NCBI GenBank assembly: GCA_030950925.1
Contig: JAUZQO010000021.1
Coordinates: 1 to 64,000 of the forward strand
Length of the DNA: 64,000 nt
Source: Mariprofundaceae bacterium
GTDB taxonomy: Bacteria; Pseudomonadota; Zetaproteobacteria; Mariprofundales; Mariprofundaceae
Reading direction: 5' to 3'
Shown: positions 27,644-36,653 of the stretch, one piece after another
Layout: every line of letters begins with the position of its first letter
Numbering within the stretch: position 1 is the first letter of the stretch
Notes under the pieces: generated by a model
Told to the model about the DNA's origin: nothing
Databases searched by the model: none
What the model saw: the letters and a program-made list of their open reading frames with translations, nothing else
Position numbers and translations under genes: made by a program

Positions 27644-27896
27644 ACTGACTCCTTTATAAACTTAAATAAAAAAATATAGTCATCTTAGTAGGGGTTGTGG
27701 ATAACTGTATAGTTTTAAAACGATATATTTTTCAATGATTTACTATCATGTATGAGGTATAAAATCATGTGGATAAGATGTGGATAAATTGTGTGTAATT
27801 CAAGTATATACTTTTTAAAGTTACAAAACACATCTTATCCACAAATGATTCACAGCTTACTCATAACTTTTTAACTATATTATACACAGCTTATTG
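27644..27896. other. oriC: Probable replication origin (oriC) between dnaA and dnaN
   Basis: This 253-bp AT-rich spacer contains four exact DnaA boxes: TGTGGATAA at 27696-27704, 27768-27776 and 27779-27787, and TTATCCACA at 27835-27843. A near box TTATACACA lies at 27880-27888. The segment 27705-27765 is almost pure A/T and may be the unwinding element. The gene strand bias switches nearby, with dnaA/dnaN leftward and rpmH onward rightward. The dnaA-dnaN spacer is an origin position known in many bacteria. Confidence 0.8.
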
Positions 27897-29225
27897 TTAG
27901 TTTTTTAAACTTGTTAATAAATGTTCAACCTCATCTTGAAATATAGGTTCATCCTGACATTTTTTATTAATTTTTCGATGGGCATAAAGAATGGTGGTGT
28001 GATCACGATGGCCAAATTGAACACCGATTTCAGGTAAGGATAGCTGGGTCAATTCTTTACTGATGTACATTGCAACTTGGCGAGGAAAAGCCAAGTTGCG
28101 ATTACGTTTTGCTGAACGCATTTCTTTGACCAAAATACCATAATATTCAGCCACTTTTTTTTGTATATCATCAACATTAACACTGCGAACAGTAACTTTA
28201 AGCTGTTCCCTCAAAACACTTTTTGCCATATCGACATCAATTTTCTTTTTTGTAAAATGAGAATAGGCAGTGAGTCGGGTGAGTGCGCCTTCAAGTTCAC
28301 GAACATTATTATCAATGCGTGATGCTAACAAATAAGCCACATCTTGATTCAGTGTGATGCCTGCTAAAGCCGATTTATTGGCTAAAATTGCCAAACGTGT
28401 TTCAAGCTTGGGTGGTTGAATATCAGCAACCAAGCCCCAATTAAATCGAGAACGTAAACGTTCTTCCAAGTGACTCATATCATGGGGATTACGGTCAGAT
28501 ACTAAAATAATTTGTTTGTGAATTTCATGCAAGGCATTGAAAGTATGGAAGAACTCTTCTTGGGTACTCACCTTACCCGCAATAAATTGGACATCATCGA
28601 CAATCAATACATCGACCTTACGATAATTTTTACGAAATTGATCAGTTGAACGGTCACCAATGGCCTTAATAAGTTCATTGGTGAAACGCTCACCTGTTCG
28701 ATAGGCAATTTTAATGCCTGATTTTTGACGTAAATGATTGGCAATGGCATGAATCAGGTGGGTTTTTCCAAGTCCAACACCACCATGCAAATATAAGGGA
28801 TTATAACTTTCACCAGGTTGATCGGCGACGGCATGGCAAGCGGCGTAAGCAAATTCATTGCTTGAGCCAATGACAAAATTATCGAATGTAAAACGTGGAT
28901 CAATGTGGCCATCAATTTCGGAAGGAATATGGTTAGAAGTTTGTTCTTTGCTGCTCTTAACTGGAGTGGGTTCATCGGTATTGATTTGATATTGAATTTG
29001 AACATTGGCTTTTAAAGTGTCTTGAATAACTGCCTTGATTTCTTTGCCACAATGGGCTTCTAAACCATCGAGGAAGAAGCGGCTGGGACCAAAAAGTTTT
29101 ATTGTATTGCCCACCATTTGGGTGTGAAGAGGGTAAATCCAAGCATCAAAAGTTTGGCTTGGAAGCTTAAATTGTAATTGTTGGGTGATGTGATCCCATT
29201 GCTTTTTCCATTCGTTATGACTCAT
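27897..29225 (-). CDS. dnaA: Chromosomal replication initiator DnaA
   Basis: DnaA binds and melts oriC. The 442-residue protein has an N-terminal domain I (SHNEWKKQWDHITQQLQFK), a short linker, an AAA+ domain with Walker A GGVGLGKTH (about 150) and Walker B VLIVDDVQF (about 212), and a domain IV with the signature FGHRDHTTILYAHRKI near the C-terminus. The ATG at 29225 is set by family alignment. The frame stays open to 29681, but that extension is antisense to rpmH and rnpA. Confidence 0.96.
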   Translation of the reverse strand: MSHNEWKKQWDHITQQLQFKLPSQTFDAWIYPLHTQMVGNTIKLFGPSRFFLDGLEAHCGKEIKAVIQDTLKANVQIQYQINTDEPTPVKSSKEQTSNHIPSEIDGHIDPRFTFDNFVIGSSNEFAYAACHAVADQPGESYNPLYLHGGVGLGKTHLIHAIANHLRQKSGIKIAYRTGERFTNELIKAIGDRSTDQFRKNYRKVDVLIVDDVQFIAGKVSTQEEFFHTFNALHEIHKQIILVSDRNPHDMSHLEERLRSRFNWGLVADIQPPKLETRLAILANKSALAGITLNQDVAYLLASRIDNNVRELEGALTRLTAYSHFTKKKIDVDMAKSVLREQLKVTVRSVNVDDIQKKVAEYYGILVKEMRSAKRNRNLAFPRQVAMYISKELTQLSLPEIGVQFGHRDHTTILYAHRKINKKCQDEPIFQDEVEHLLTSLKN

Positions 29226-29308
29226 CAGCTGGATGATACATAGAGAAAAAAGCATATCCATATGATAGGCAAATGTATGGACTGATTTATCAAAAATGCA
29301 TATTTTTA

Positions 29309-29336
29309 TTGACATCAAATGGCTAATTTTTACCAT
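29309..29336 (+). promoter_or_regulatory. Candidate rpmH promoter
   Basis: A perfect TTGACA (29309-29314) and TACCAT (29331-29336) are separated by 16 bp, about 35 bp before the rpmH start. Confidence 0.55.
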
Positions 29337-29370
29337 TCGCGACCTTTTTGATGCAATGTAGGAGAACACT

Positions 29371-29505
29371 ATGAGCTTTACATATAAACCCAGTCGTATT
29401 CGTCGTGCTCGGAAACATGGTTTCCGTGGTCGTATGGCAACCCGTTCAGGACGTGCGTTGATTAACCGTCGCCGTGCTAAAGGCCGTAAGAGCCTTTCTG
29501 CCTGA
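29371..29505 (+). CDS. rpmH: 50S ribosomal protein L34
   Basis: This 44-residue basic ribosomal protein reads [17 protein letters not shown]... and ends KGRKSLSA, matching L34. The usual N-terminus MKRTFQPS is altered to [13 protein letters not shown] lies 6 bp before the ATG. It opens the conserved cluster rpmH-rnpA-yidD-yidC-mnmE, divergent from dnaA. Confidence 0.95.
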   Translation: MSFTYKPSRIRRARKHGFRGRMATRSGRALINRRRAKGRKSLSA

Positions 29506-29843
29506 ATCAGAAGTTTTCTTCTGAGTTTCGTCTTCGTTCCCGGCAAGATTTTGCCGGAATGAAGAAAGGGCGACGATTCCAATGGCATGGGATGCGATGT
29601 GTTGTCATCGCCAATCGTTTGGAACACGCTCGGGTTGGCTTTGCAGTGTCTACAAAATATGGAAATTCTGCACAACGTCATCGTTTAAAGCGCGTGTTTC
29701 GAGAAGTTTTTCGTACACATAAAATCAAGTTAGAACCTTTGGATATTTTAATGATTCCTTCACGCAGCTTCGATTCAAAAGCCAATATCTACCAAGATGT
29801 TACGGATATATTGAATCAAATGTTGCGTCGCTATCAACCGTGA
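29502..29843 (+). CDS. rnpA: RNase P protein component
   Basis: RnpA is the protein cofactor of RNase P. The core [28 protein letters not shown] contains the RNR-like basic helix of the family (shown in parts: [21 protein letters not shown]). The only ATG (29559) would drop the conserved N-terminal strand, yet the frame upstream encodes [11 protein letters not shown] followed by KKGRRF, exactly the family N-terminus. That part requires a non-ATG start, and CTG at 29502, overlapping the rpmH stop, is the only plausible codon I see. A hairpin (29540-29557) lies before the ATG. The coordinate given is therefore a proposal. Confidence 0.75.
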   Translation: MNQKFSSEFRLRSRQDFAGMKKGRRFQWHGMRCVVIANRLEHARVGFAVSTKYGNSAQRHRLKRVFREVFRTHKIKLEPLDILMIPSRSFDSKANIYQDVTDILNQMLRRYQP

Positions 29844-30091
29844 AAATGATGCAGCGCATATGGCTTTTACCTATTTATGCGTATCGTTATGGCATTTCGC
29901 CTTTTCTAACTCCCCGTTGTATTTATATCCCTACATGCTCGTCATATATGATTGAAGCCATTGAGAAACATGGTGTTATATCGGGTAGTTTTTTAGGTGT
30001 GAAACGTCTCTCTCGTTGTCATCCTTGGTCGGAAGGATGTTATGATCCCGTACCCGAACATTTTTCTTTAACCTCTCGTTTCAAAAAGTAA
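29840..30091 (+). CDS. yidD: Membrane protein insertion efficiency factor YidD
   Basis: The 83-residue protein has the YidD signature: IYAYRYGISPFLTPRCIYIPTCSSYMIEAI-type N-terminal half (residues 12-40), then GVKRLSRCHPWSEGCYDPVP. It aids YidC-dependent insertion. GTG at 29840 overlaps rnpA by 4 bp. ATG at 29846 is an alternative start. Confidence 0.93.
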   Translation: MKMMQRIWLLPIYAYRYGISPFLTPRCIYIPTCSSYMIEAIEKHGVISGSFLGVKRLSRCHPWSEGCYDPVPEHFSLTSRFKK

Positions 30092-30103
30092 GGAGTTTTT
30101 TTT

Positions 30104-31693
30104 ATGGAACAACGCAATATGTTTTTGGCTTTTGCCTTATCCATCGCTGTTTTGGTGGGCTGGAGCTATATTTTTCCTAGTCCTAATACCGAGGTAAAGA
30201 CGGGTGTTGAAATTTCAACTCAAACACTAAAACAAGAGCAAGTGACATCTTCTGAACATGCTGTAGCACCTGAATTACGTCCCACGGGCGTGGATGTCAG
30301 TTCGGTAGAAAATATTCCCAACCCTTTGGAAGAAAAGAGTAAAAAAGTTTTTTATCTGGCTAACAATCTTTTGCGTTTGGGTATGGATGATCGTGGCTGG
30401 TTGACCGAAGGCGAGCTGTTCAATTACACTGAAAGCATTAAACCTGGTTCCGATTATATTCACATTTTAAGCACTGGAAAAGGGCATAATGTTTATGTCA
30501 ATTCGGGGGTACTGGGTCATCAACGAGTGACACCCTTTGTGTTGAATAATGCACTTTCAGGTCGTCATCATAAAGTTTTTACTGCGACGTTGAAGAGTGG
30601 CGAAGTATGGCAACGTAGATTAAGTTTACAGCCTGATTCCTATATCATTCATGTCGAAGATCGCCTTATCAAAGGCGCAGGCTTGAAGATGTTCCGCCAA
30701 GTGGTGGAGCGAAATCCTGATAAAACAAAAGATACATTTTATGAACACATGGGTGCAACAGGTCTTTTAACCAGCATCTTGCAAGAACCCAGTTATGATG
30801 ACTTGGATGAAACACCTGTGAAGATGGCTGCAACAGGTGGTTGGACAGGTATCATGGATCGTTATTTTTTAACGGCATTGGTATCGCAACAAAATGTGGG
30901 TTATCGCTATTATTATAAAGGTGATGGCCGTTCCTACCAAGCAGGTGTTCTTGATGATGGTGTGTTGGATCAAGGTGATGCTTTGTTTGTTTCTGATATT
31001 TATATGGGACCAAAATCGATTGCTGTGATGAAACCGTTGAACCTTGGCCTAGAACGCAGTGTTGATTTTGGTATCTTCTCATTTATCGCCAAGCCGATGC
31101 ATCACTTTATGATGTGGATTGATGGTTTCGTGCATAATTTTGGTTGGAGCATTATTTTATTGGTGGTTTGTATCAAGTTGATCTTATTTTATCCATCACA
31201 CAAAGCTTATGTTTCGATGGCGGGTATGCGAAAAATTCAACCGGATATGGTGCGTTTAAAGGAACTATATGGTGAAGATCGCCAAAAAATGGGTCAGGAA
31301 ATGATGAAGTTGTATAAAAAGAATAAGGTGAATCCACTGGGTGGATGCTTGCCTATTCTGATTCAAATCCCAATTTTCTTTTCACTTTATAAGGTCTTAT
31401 TGATGTCGATTGAAATGCGCCAAGCACCATTTATTGGCTGGATTCATGATTTATCGGTGCAAGATCCTTATTTTATCTTGCCTGTAGTCATGGGTATTTC
31501 GATGTATATTCAACAAAAACTTAATCCCCAGCCCACCGATCCTATGCAAGCAAAAATTATGCAGTTTTTACCGCCAGTCTTCACGGTCATGTTCTTATTC
31601 TTCCCCGCAGGTTTGGTGCTGTATTGGGTTATCAACAACACCTTAACTATTTTACAACAATATTATGTGATGAAGAAACTGAAAGCGATTTAA
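30104..31693 (+). CDS. yidC: Membrane protein insertase YidC
   Basis: YidC inserts and folds inner-membrane proteins. The 529-residue product has an N-terminal anchor (MEQRNMFLAFALSIAVLVGWSY), a large periplasmic domain (about 60-330) and the C-terminal five-helix insertase core. The core includes the cytoplasmic hairpin (MRKIQPDMVRLKELYGEDRQKM) and NPLGGCLPILIQIPIFFSLY with the conserved region before helix 3. The length is typical of proteobacteria. Confidence 0.96.
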   Translation: MEQRNMFLAFALSIAVLVGWSYIFPSPNTEVKTGVEISTQTLKQEQVTSSEHAVAPELRPTGVDVSSVENIPNPLEEKSKKVFYLANNLLRLGMDDRGWLTEGELFNYTESIKPGSDYIHILSTGKGHNVYVNSGVLGHQRVTPFVLNNALSGRHHKVFTATLKSGEVWQRRLSLQPDSYIIHVEDRLIKGAGLKMFRQVVERNPDKTKDTFYEHMGATGLLTSILQEPSYDDLDETPVKMAATGGWTGIMDRYFLTALVSQQNVGYRYYYKGDGRSYQAGVLDDGVLDQGDALFVSDIYMGPKSIAVMKPLNLGLERSVDFGIFSFIAKPMHHFMMWIDGFVHNFGWSIILLVVCIKLILFYPSHKAYVSMAGMRKIQPDMVRLKELYGEDRQKMGQEMMKLYKKNKVNPLGGCLPILIQIPIFFSLYKVLLMSIEMRQAPFIGWIHDLSVQDPYFILPVVMGISMYIQQKLNPQPTDPMQAKIMQFLPPVFTVMFLFFPAGLVLYWVINNTLTILQQYYVMKKLKAI

Positions 31694-31696
31694 GCC

Positions 31697-33025
31697 TTGT
31701 TTAACGCTGATAATACGACCATTGCTGCCATTGCCACGCCATTGGGGCGCGGTGGCATGGGTATGATTCGTTTATCGGGTTCAGAAGCATTAACGATTGC
31801 TAAAAAACTATCATCGCGTGAGATCATCAAACCTCGCTTTGCCCACCTTTGTGTTTGGAAAGATGCTCAAGGTGAGATCATTGATTCAGGCATTTTACTG
31901 TATTTCCCCAATCCAGCTTCTTATACTGGTGAGGATGTGGTGGAGTTACAAGGGCATGGTAGCCCTGTATTATTGCATGCTTTATTACAGCGGTGTTTTA
32001 TTTTAGGGGCTGTTCCAGCCCAACCAGGTGAGTTTACACGTCGCGCTGTTGAGCAAGGTCGTATGGATTTATCGCAAGCAGAAGCGGTGATTGCCTGTAT
32101 TGATGCTGCGACTGAACGTGCAGCCAAGCAAGCGCAGCGTCATTTATCGGGTGAATTTGGAAGAAAAATTGAAGCTTTGATGGATCATTTAACTGGTATT
32201 GTGGCATATGTAGAAGCTTGTTTGGATTTTCCTGAAGAAGAAATCCCCGATTTATTTTTACATGGTTTACAACAACAACTTCAACAGGAACTACTGCAAC
32301 CGATGCAGAAGATGTTGCTATCCTCAACATTTGGCGAGCGTCTTTTTTCAGGTGTGACCATTGCCATTGTAGGTGCGCCCAATGTGGGTAAATCCAGTTT
32401 ACTCAATGCTTTATCAGGGCGTGACCGTGCGATTGTGAGTGATATTGCTGGTACGACACGTGATATTTTAGAAATTGATTTCGATATTCAAGGGATTCCT
32501 ATCCGCTTGGTGGATACCGCAGGTATGCGAGTGACCACTGATAGTATTGAAAAAGAAGGTGTTCGCCGTGCCAAGCAAGCAGCTGATATGGCCGATGTGG
32601 TTATTTTTCTTGCCGATGCTTCGGATAAAAGGACATGGTATTATGAGGGTTATTATGATATTAGGCTTATCAACAAATCCGATCTACTTCAAAAAATGCC
32701 CAATGATATTAAAAATGATCGATGTGTTAGTGCTACAACAGGACAAGGTATTACTGATTTTATGGTATATTTGGGTGAATATTTGGGGGCATCGGATACC
32801 AGTGGTGAAGATGTTTTTGTCACCAGTGTACGACACCGCCAAGCTATTCAAACATCAGAACAACTTATTTTGAAAACGCTTCCGATGTTATTATCCGAAG
32901 AACAACTGGATTTGGCAGCCTTATCTTTGCGACAAGCTTGGACATCTTTGGGATCAATTCTTGGTATTGGTGATGTGGAACATATTTTGGATCGTGTTTT
33001 TTCTGAATTTTGTATTGGTAAATAA
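31697..33025 (+). CDS. mnmE: tRNA modification GTPase MnmE
   Basis: MnmE, with MnmG, modifies U34 of certain tRNAs. The 442-residue protein has the N-terminal folate-binding domain (IAAIATPLGRGGMGMIRLSG), a G domain with GAPNVGKS (about 226), DTAG (about 273) and NKSD (about 331), and the C-terminal catalytic FCIGK. TTG at 31697, 3 bp after yidC, appears to be the start because homology begins immediately after it. mnmG is not in the window. Confidence 0.94.
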   Translation: MFNADNTTIAAIATPLGRGGMGMIRLSGSEALTIAKKLSSREIIKPRFAHLCVWKDAQGEIIDSGILLYFPNPASYTGEDVVELQGHGSPVLLHALLQRCFILGAVPAQPGEFTRRAVEQGRMDLSQAEAVIACIDAATERAAKQAQRHLSGEFGRKIEALMDHLTGIVAYVEACLDFPEEEIPDLFLHGLQQQLQQELLQPMQKMLLSSTFGERLFSGVTIAIVGAPNVGKSSLLNALSGRDRAIVSDIAGTTRDILEIDFDIQGIPIRLVDTAGMRVTTDSIEKEGVRRAKQAADMADVVIFLADASDKRTWYYEGYYDIRLINKSDLLQKMPNDIKNDRCVSATTGQGITDFMVYLGEYLGASDTSGEDVFVTSVRHRQAIQTSEQLILKTLPMLLSEEQLDLAALSLRQAWTSLGSILGIGDVEHILDRVFSEFCIGK

Positions 33026-33108
33026 TCGGGCGTAAAACTTGTATGAAAGAGGCTTCATGTTCATAATGCCCATTCCAGTTTTTTATTGACATCAAAATAG
33101 GAGGGGAT

Positions 33109-33972
33109 ATGTCTCATAAACATCCAGTCATTTCTGTAACCGGTTCATCTGGTGCAGGCACAAGTACCGCCAAAGTCGCGTTGGAGCACATTTTTCGTCG
33201 TGAAAATATCACACCAGCCATTGTTGAAGGTGATTGCTTTCATAAATTTGGTCGTATTGAATTTAAAGAGAAGGCAAAAGAATTTGAAGCAGCGGGTAAG
33301 CGTTTAAGCCACTTTTCCGATGAAGCCAACTTGTTTGATAAAATTGCCGAGTTATTTAAATCATACCAAGAAACAGGCTTGGGTAAAGCGCGCACTTATG
33401 TCCATGATGATGAAGAAGCGAAAGTATATGGCGTTGATTCAGGTAAATTTACCGATTGGCGTGATATTGGTGAAGGTTCAGACTTATTGTTTTATGAAGG
33501 TCTTCATGGTGGTGTCGAAGAAGTTCGCCCATATACCGACTTAATGATGGGTATTGTACCTGTCGTGAATTTGGAGTGGATTCAAAAAGTTCATCGTGAT
33601 ACTGCGATGCGTGGTTATTCTGCTGAAGCGGTGGTTGAGAATATTTTGTCTCGTATGCATGATTATGTTCACTTCATTACACCCCAGTTTACACATACAG
33701 ATATTAACTTTCAACGTGTGCCATTGGTGGATACATCCAACCCGTTTATTGCGCGTGATGTGCCAACACCTGATGAAAGTTTGATGGTGATTCGTATTCG
33801 TAAGCCTGAAAAATGGGGGATTGATTTCCCATGGTTGCTATCCATGTTGAATGGCTCTTTTATGTCTCGTCGCAATACAATTGTATTGCCATCTTCTAAA
33901 ATGCTATTGGCGATGGAACTCATTCTTGCCCCAATTGTGCATGATATGATGGAAAAACGTAAAAAATCTTAA
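33109..33972 (+). CDS. prk: Phosphoribulokinase
   Basis: Phosphoribulokinase makes ribulose-1,5-bisphosphate, the CO2 acceptor of the Calvin cycle. The 287-residue product has the P-loop GSSGAGTST (about residue 12), FKEKAKEFEAAGKRLSHFSDEANLFD-type substrate region (given in parts around 48-68), the LLFYEGLHGG motif (about 127) and the C-terminal helices of the proteobacterial octameric type. AGGAGG precedes the ATG. No RubisCO gene is nearby, so the cycle genes are dispersed. It is strong evidence for autotrophy. Confidence 0.95.
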   Translation: MSHKHPVISVTGSSGAGTSTAKVALEHIFRRENITPAIVEGDCFHKFGRIEFKEKAKEFEAAGKRLSHFSDEANLFDKIAELFKSYQETGLGKARTYVHDDEEAKVYGVDSGKFTDWRDIGEGSDLLFYEGLHGGVEEVRPYTDLMMGIVPVVNLEWIQKVHRDTAMRGYSAEAVVENILSRMHDYVHFITPQFTHTDINFQRVPLVDTSNPFIARDVPTPDESLMVIRIRKPEKWGIDFPWLLSMLNGSFMSRRNTIVLPSSKMLLAMELILAPIVHDMMEKRKKS

Positions 33973-34008
33973 TTTTTTTATTGGTTTTATGATTATGGTT
34001 CAAGAGAG

Positions 34009-34035
34009 AAGGGGGGAGTGATCCTCCCTTTTTTT
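34009..34035 (+). terminator. Intrinsic terminator after prk
   Basis: An AAGGGGGG/CCTCCCTT stem (8 bp with one G-T pair) and a 6-nt loop are followed by a T-run (34029-34035), 37 bp after the prk stop. Confidence 0.85.
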
Positions 34036-34111
34036 ATTCAGATTGATATGTCGTAACCCAAGCATATACAACTGAAGCGTCATTAAAGATTATGGTAAAA
34101 AGGATGAAAAC

Positions 34112-34717
34112 ATGGCAATATCATTACAAAAAGGTCAGCGTATTTCTCTCGAAAAAGATACGGGTAACCCGCTTCTTCAGGTTTGTGTGGGTGTGAACTG
34201 GGGTGCGATTGAAAAGAAGGGTTTTTTTGGCGGTATGAAAAAAGTTGCTGTTGACTTGGATGCAAGTTGTGCAACCTTTGATTCTAACAACAAGCCACTT
34301 GATGTGGTATGTTTTAGTCAATTAAGCGCGCAAGGGATTCAGCATTCGGGCGATGATTTAACAGGTGATATGGATGGTGATGATGGCTTGGATAATGAGG
34401 TGATTGTTGTGGACTTATCCAAAGTTCATCCTAGCACCCATCAAATTGTTTTTGTGTTGAATTCATACCAAGGTCAGGATTTTAAAGATATTCCTTTTGC
34501 ATCGATTCGTTTGTACGAAGGCACACCGTCGAGAGTTGATAATGTTTTTGCTGCATACGATATATCCAATGACAGCAAGTTTTATGGTTCAGTATCCATG
34601 GTCATGGGAAAATTTTATAAAAAAGATGGTCAATGGCGTTTTGTAGCCATTGGAGATGCTGTCAGTGACAGAAGTTTAAAAGATACCATTAAAACAGTGA
34701 CCCATAAATACCTATAA
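34112..34717 (+). CDS. TerD-family stress protein (TerZ/TerX-like)
   Basis: The 201-residue protein has one TerD domain. It starts MAISLQKGQRISLEK and has a calcium-site region VAVDLDASCATFD (about 46) and DLTGDMDGDDGLDNE (about 80), rich in acidic residues as in Ca2+-binding TerD proteins. The usual GGDFDLDAS is replaced by KKVAVDLDAS after an inserted Gly/Phe loop. It opens the Ter island. These proteins are cytoplasmic and are linked to tellurite, oxidative and phage stress. Confidence 0.88.
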   Translation: MAISLQKGQRISLEKDTGNPLLQVCVGVNWGAIEKKGFFGGMKKVAVDLDASCATFDSNNKPLDVVCFSQLSAQGIQHSGDDLTGDMDGDDGLDNEVIVVDLSKVHPSTHQIVFVLNSYQGQDFKDIPFASIRLYEGTPSRVDNVFAAYDISNDSKFYGSVSMVMGKFYKKDGQWRFVAIGDAVSDRSLKDTIKTVTHKYL

Positions 34718-34844
34718 GATTAAAAGGGTTTTAATGTTTATTTATTCACTTTTACATCATAGTTGTTTACGCTTCTACTCACTTTTATTGTTTATGTTTT
34801 AATCAAAATATGAACGGTAAATTTTTAAATTATAGGAGAAAAAA

Positions 34845-35420
34845 ATGTCTGTATCCTTAAAAAAAGGTGGCAATGTAAGTCTAGAAAAAACATCTCCAGG
34901 TATCAGTAAAATTCTTATCGGTTTGGGTTGGGATGAGCGTGCGACAGATGGCGGTGATTTTGATTTGGATGCCAGCGTCTTTTTGTTAAAAGATGATGGA
35001 AAAGTAAGATCAGATGAAGACTTTATTTTTTATAATAACCTATCATCCACATGCAAATCTGTGGTTCACCAAGGTGATAACAGAACAGGTGCTGGTGATG
35101 GTGATGATGAAGCTGTTAAGGTTGATTTGACACAAGTTCCAGCAGACGTGAAAAAGATTACGGTGGCTGTGACCATTCATGAAGCACAAGCAAGAAACCA
35201 GAATTTTGGTCAGGTTGCCAATGCTTTTATGCGTATTGTGAATGATGAAACCAATGTAGAGGTGGCGCGCTTTGATTTGTCGGAAGACTATTCCATCGAA
35301 ACAGCCATGATTTTTGGTGAAGTTTACCGTCACAATGGTGATTGGAAATTTAAAGCCATTGGACAAGGTTATGAAGGTGGCTTGAAAGCCTTGGCGCAAG
35401 GTTTTGGCATTAGTATTTAA
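34845..35420 (+). CDS. terD: TerD-family tellurium/stress protein
   Basis: The 191-residue protein is a canonical TerD domain: [14 protein letters not shown] at the start, [13 protein letters not shown] (about 42), [22 protein letters not shown] (about 83) and [20 protein letters not shown] (about 158). The acidic loops form the family's paired Ca2+ sites. AGGAG precedes the ATG. It is the second of two diverged TerD proteins here, as is usual for Ter clusters. Confidence 0.92.
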   Translation: MSVSLKKGGNVSLEKTSPGISKILIGLGWDERATDGGDFDLDASVFLLKDDGKVRSDEDFIFYNNLSSTCKSVVHQGDNRTGAGDGDDEAVKVDLTQVPADVKKITVAVTIHEAQARNQNFGQVANAFMRIVNDETNVEVARFDLSEDYSIETAMIFGEVYRHNGDWKFKAIGQGYEGGLKALAQGFGISI

Positions 35421-35546
35421 ATGATAAAGGGTGTTTTAGCGATGTGTTAAAACATCCTTTATTCTATGGTTTGCAGCACAGGCTGTTTTTTGTATGTAGT
35501 TCAATAAATGGCATTTCTGCCTTTTAAAAGGTGAATAACAGTCGTT

Positions 35547-36653
35547 ATGGTCGCTTCTAAAAAAAATGAGCATTACACCCGAAGGATTCAATCAGGTGTT
35601 TTACAACTGACACTTTCAGATGGTCATGATCGCATGGATGAGTTGATGGATTTTGCCAGTCGAGAAAATCCCAAAAGACACTTTTCTTTTGTGAGTAAAG
35701 TTCTGGGTAAACATATTCCTGTTCAGCCGCTATTGATGCGGAAAATTTATGATGAATTGTCTGATTTATGTGCGCTGGACGGTGATACTTATGTGGTGGC
35801 CATGTCTGAAATGGGCGTGGGTCTTGGCGCAGGCGTTGCGGATAGTTTATCGAAGATTCACCCTGAATATGATATATATTTTCAGCACACAACACGCAGT
35901 CAACTGGGGAGAAAAGCATGGTTGAACTTGGATGAAGTTCACTCGCATGCTGTTAATCATATTTTGTATGAACCCGTTATTGAACTTCGTCAAAAAATAA
36001 AGGCATCAACAACATTGGTGATTGTTGATGATGAAATAACGACAGGTCGAACGGTTTTTCTTTTAGCTTCTAGGGTGATGCAGAAAGTTCCAAATATTCA
36101 AAAAATTATTTTTGTTTCATTGGTGAATTGGTTAAGCGATGACAACACACAAAAATTTAATGAGCTTGGCATCCAAGTTGAATTTATTCAGCTCATGAAG
36201 GGTGAGTTTACATTCAAAAAACATGATGATTTTTATACTGCTTTGCCAGCCAAAGTGGATAGCAGTATCAGCTCCTCAACATGTCGGCAAGATTTGGGGC
36301 GGTTGGGGTTGAAGATGCCATATCATCTGGACTTACCAACCCGTTATGCCGATGATTTAAAACAAGATAAGGTGGTTGTCGTGGGTCATGGTGAGCATCT
36401 ATACTTGCCCTTTTTGCTTGCAGAAGACTTACAGAAACAAGGCGTTGATGTTGTTTTTCAATCGACAACCCGCTCTCCTGTATTGGAAGGTGATGCGATC
36501 AAGCATCGTATCTGTTTTGAAGTCGATGATGATAAAGAGCATTATATTTATAATTTCCCAACGGATCGAAAGGCTTTAGCCATGAGTGAAAGTGATGATA
36601 GCCTTGGTTTTCACCATCATATTCAGCAGCGACCATTTAAGGTGCCTTTATAA
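35547..36653 (+). CDS. Phosphoribosyltransferase with C-terminal TRSP domain (Ter-associated)
   Basis: The 368-residue protein has an N-terminal PRTase fold with the PRPP loop VIVDDEITTGRT (about residue 154) and a C-terminal TRSP domain carrying the name-giving STTRSPVLEG (about 307). Such PRTase-TRSP proteins belong to the biosynthetic module of Ter operons proposed by Anantharaman, Iyer and Aravind (2012) to make a nucleoside-like metabolite. The substrate is unknown. The HAD gene starts immediately after its stop, so they are coupled. Confidence 0.85.
   Translation: MVASKKNEHYTRRIQSGVLQLTLSDGHDRMDELMDFASRENPKRHFSFVSKVLGKHIPVQPLLMRKIYDELSDLCALDGDTYVVAMSEMGVGLGAGVADSLSKIHPEYDIYFQHTTRSQLGRKAWLNLDEVHSHAVNHILYEPVIELRQKIKASTTLVIVDDEITTGRTVFLLASRVMQKVPNIQKIIFVSLVNWLSDDNTQKFNELGIQVEFIQLMKGEFTFKKHDDFYTALPAKVDSSISSSTCRQDLGRLGLKMPYHLDLPTRYADDLKQDKVVVVGHGEHLYLPFLLAEDLQKQGVDVVFQSTTRSPVLEGDAIKHRICFEVDDDKEHYIYNFPTDRKALAMSESDDSLGFHHHIQQRPFKVPL

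Noticed and set aside
29226-29681. Long N-terminal extension of dnaA
   Set aside because: The open frame is antisense to rpmH and rnpA and has no similarity to DnaA. The family N-terminus begins at 29225.
29303-33096. Identical 17-bp TTTTTATTGACATCAAA before rpmH (29303) and before prk (33080)
   Set aside because: One shared AT-rich 17-mer in 64 kb can arise by chance, and the prk copy is too near the start codon to act as the same promoter.
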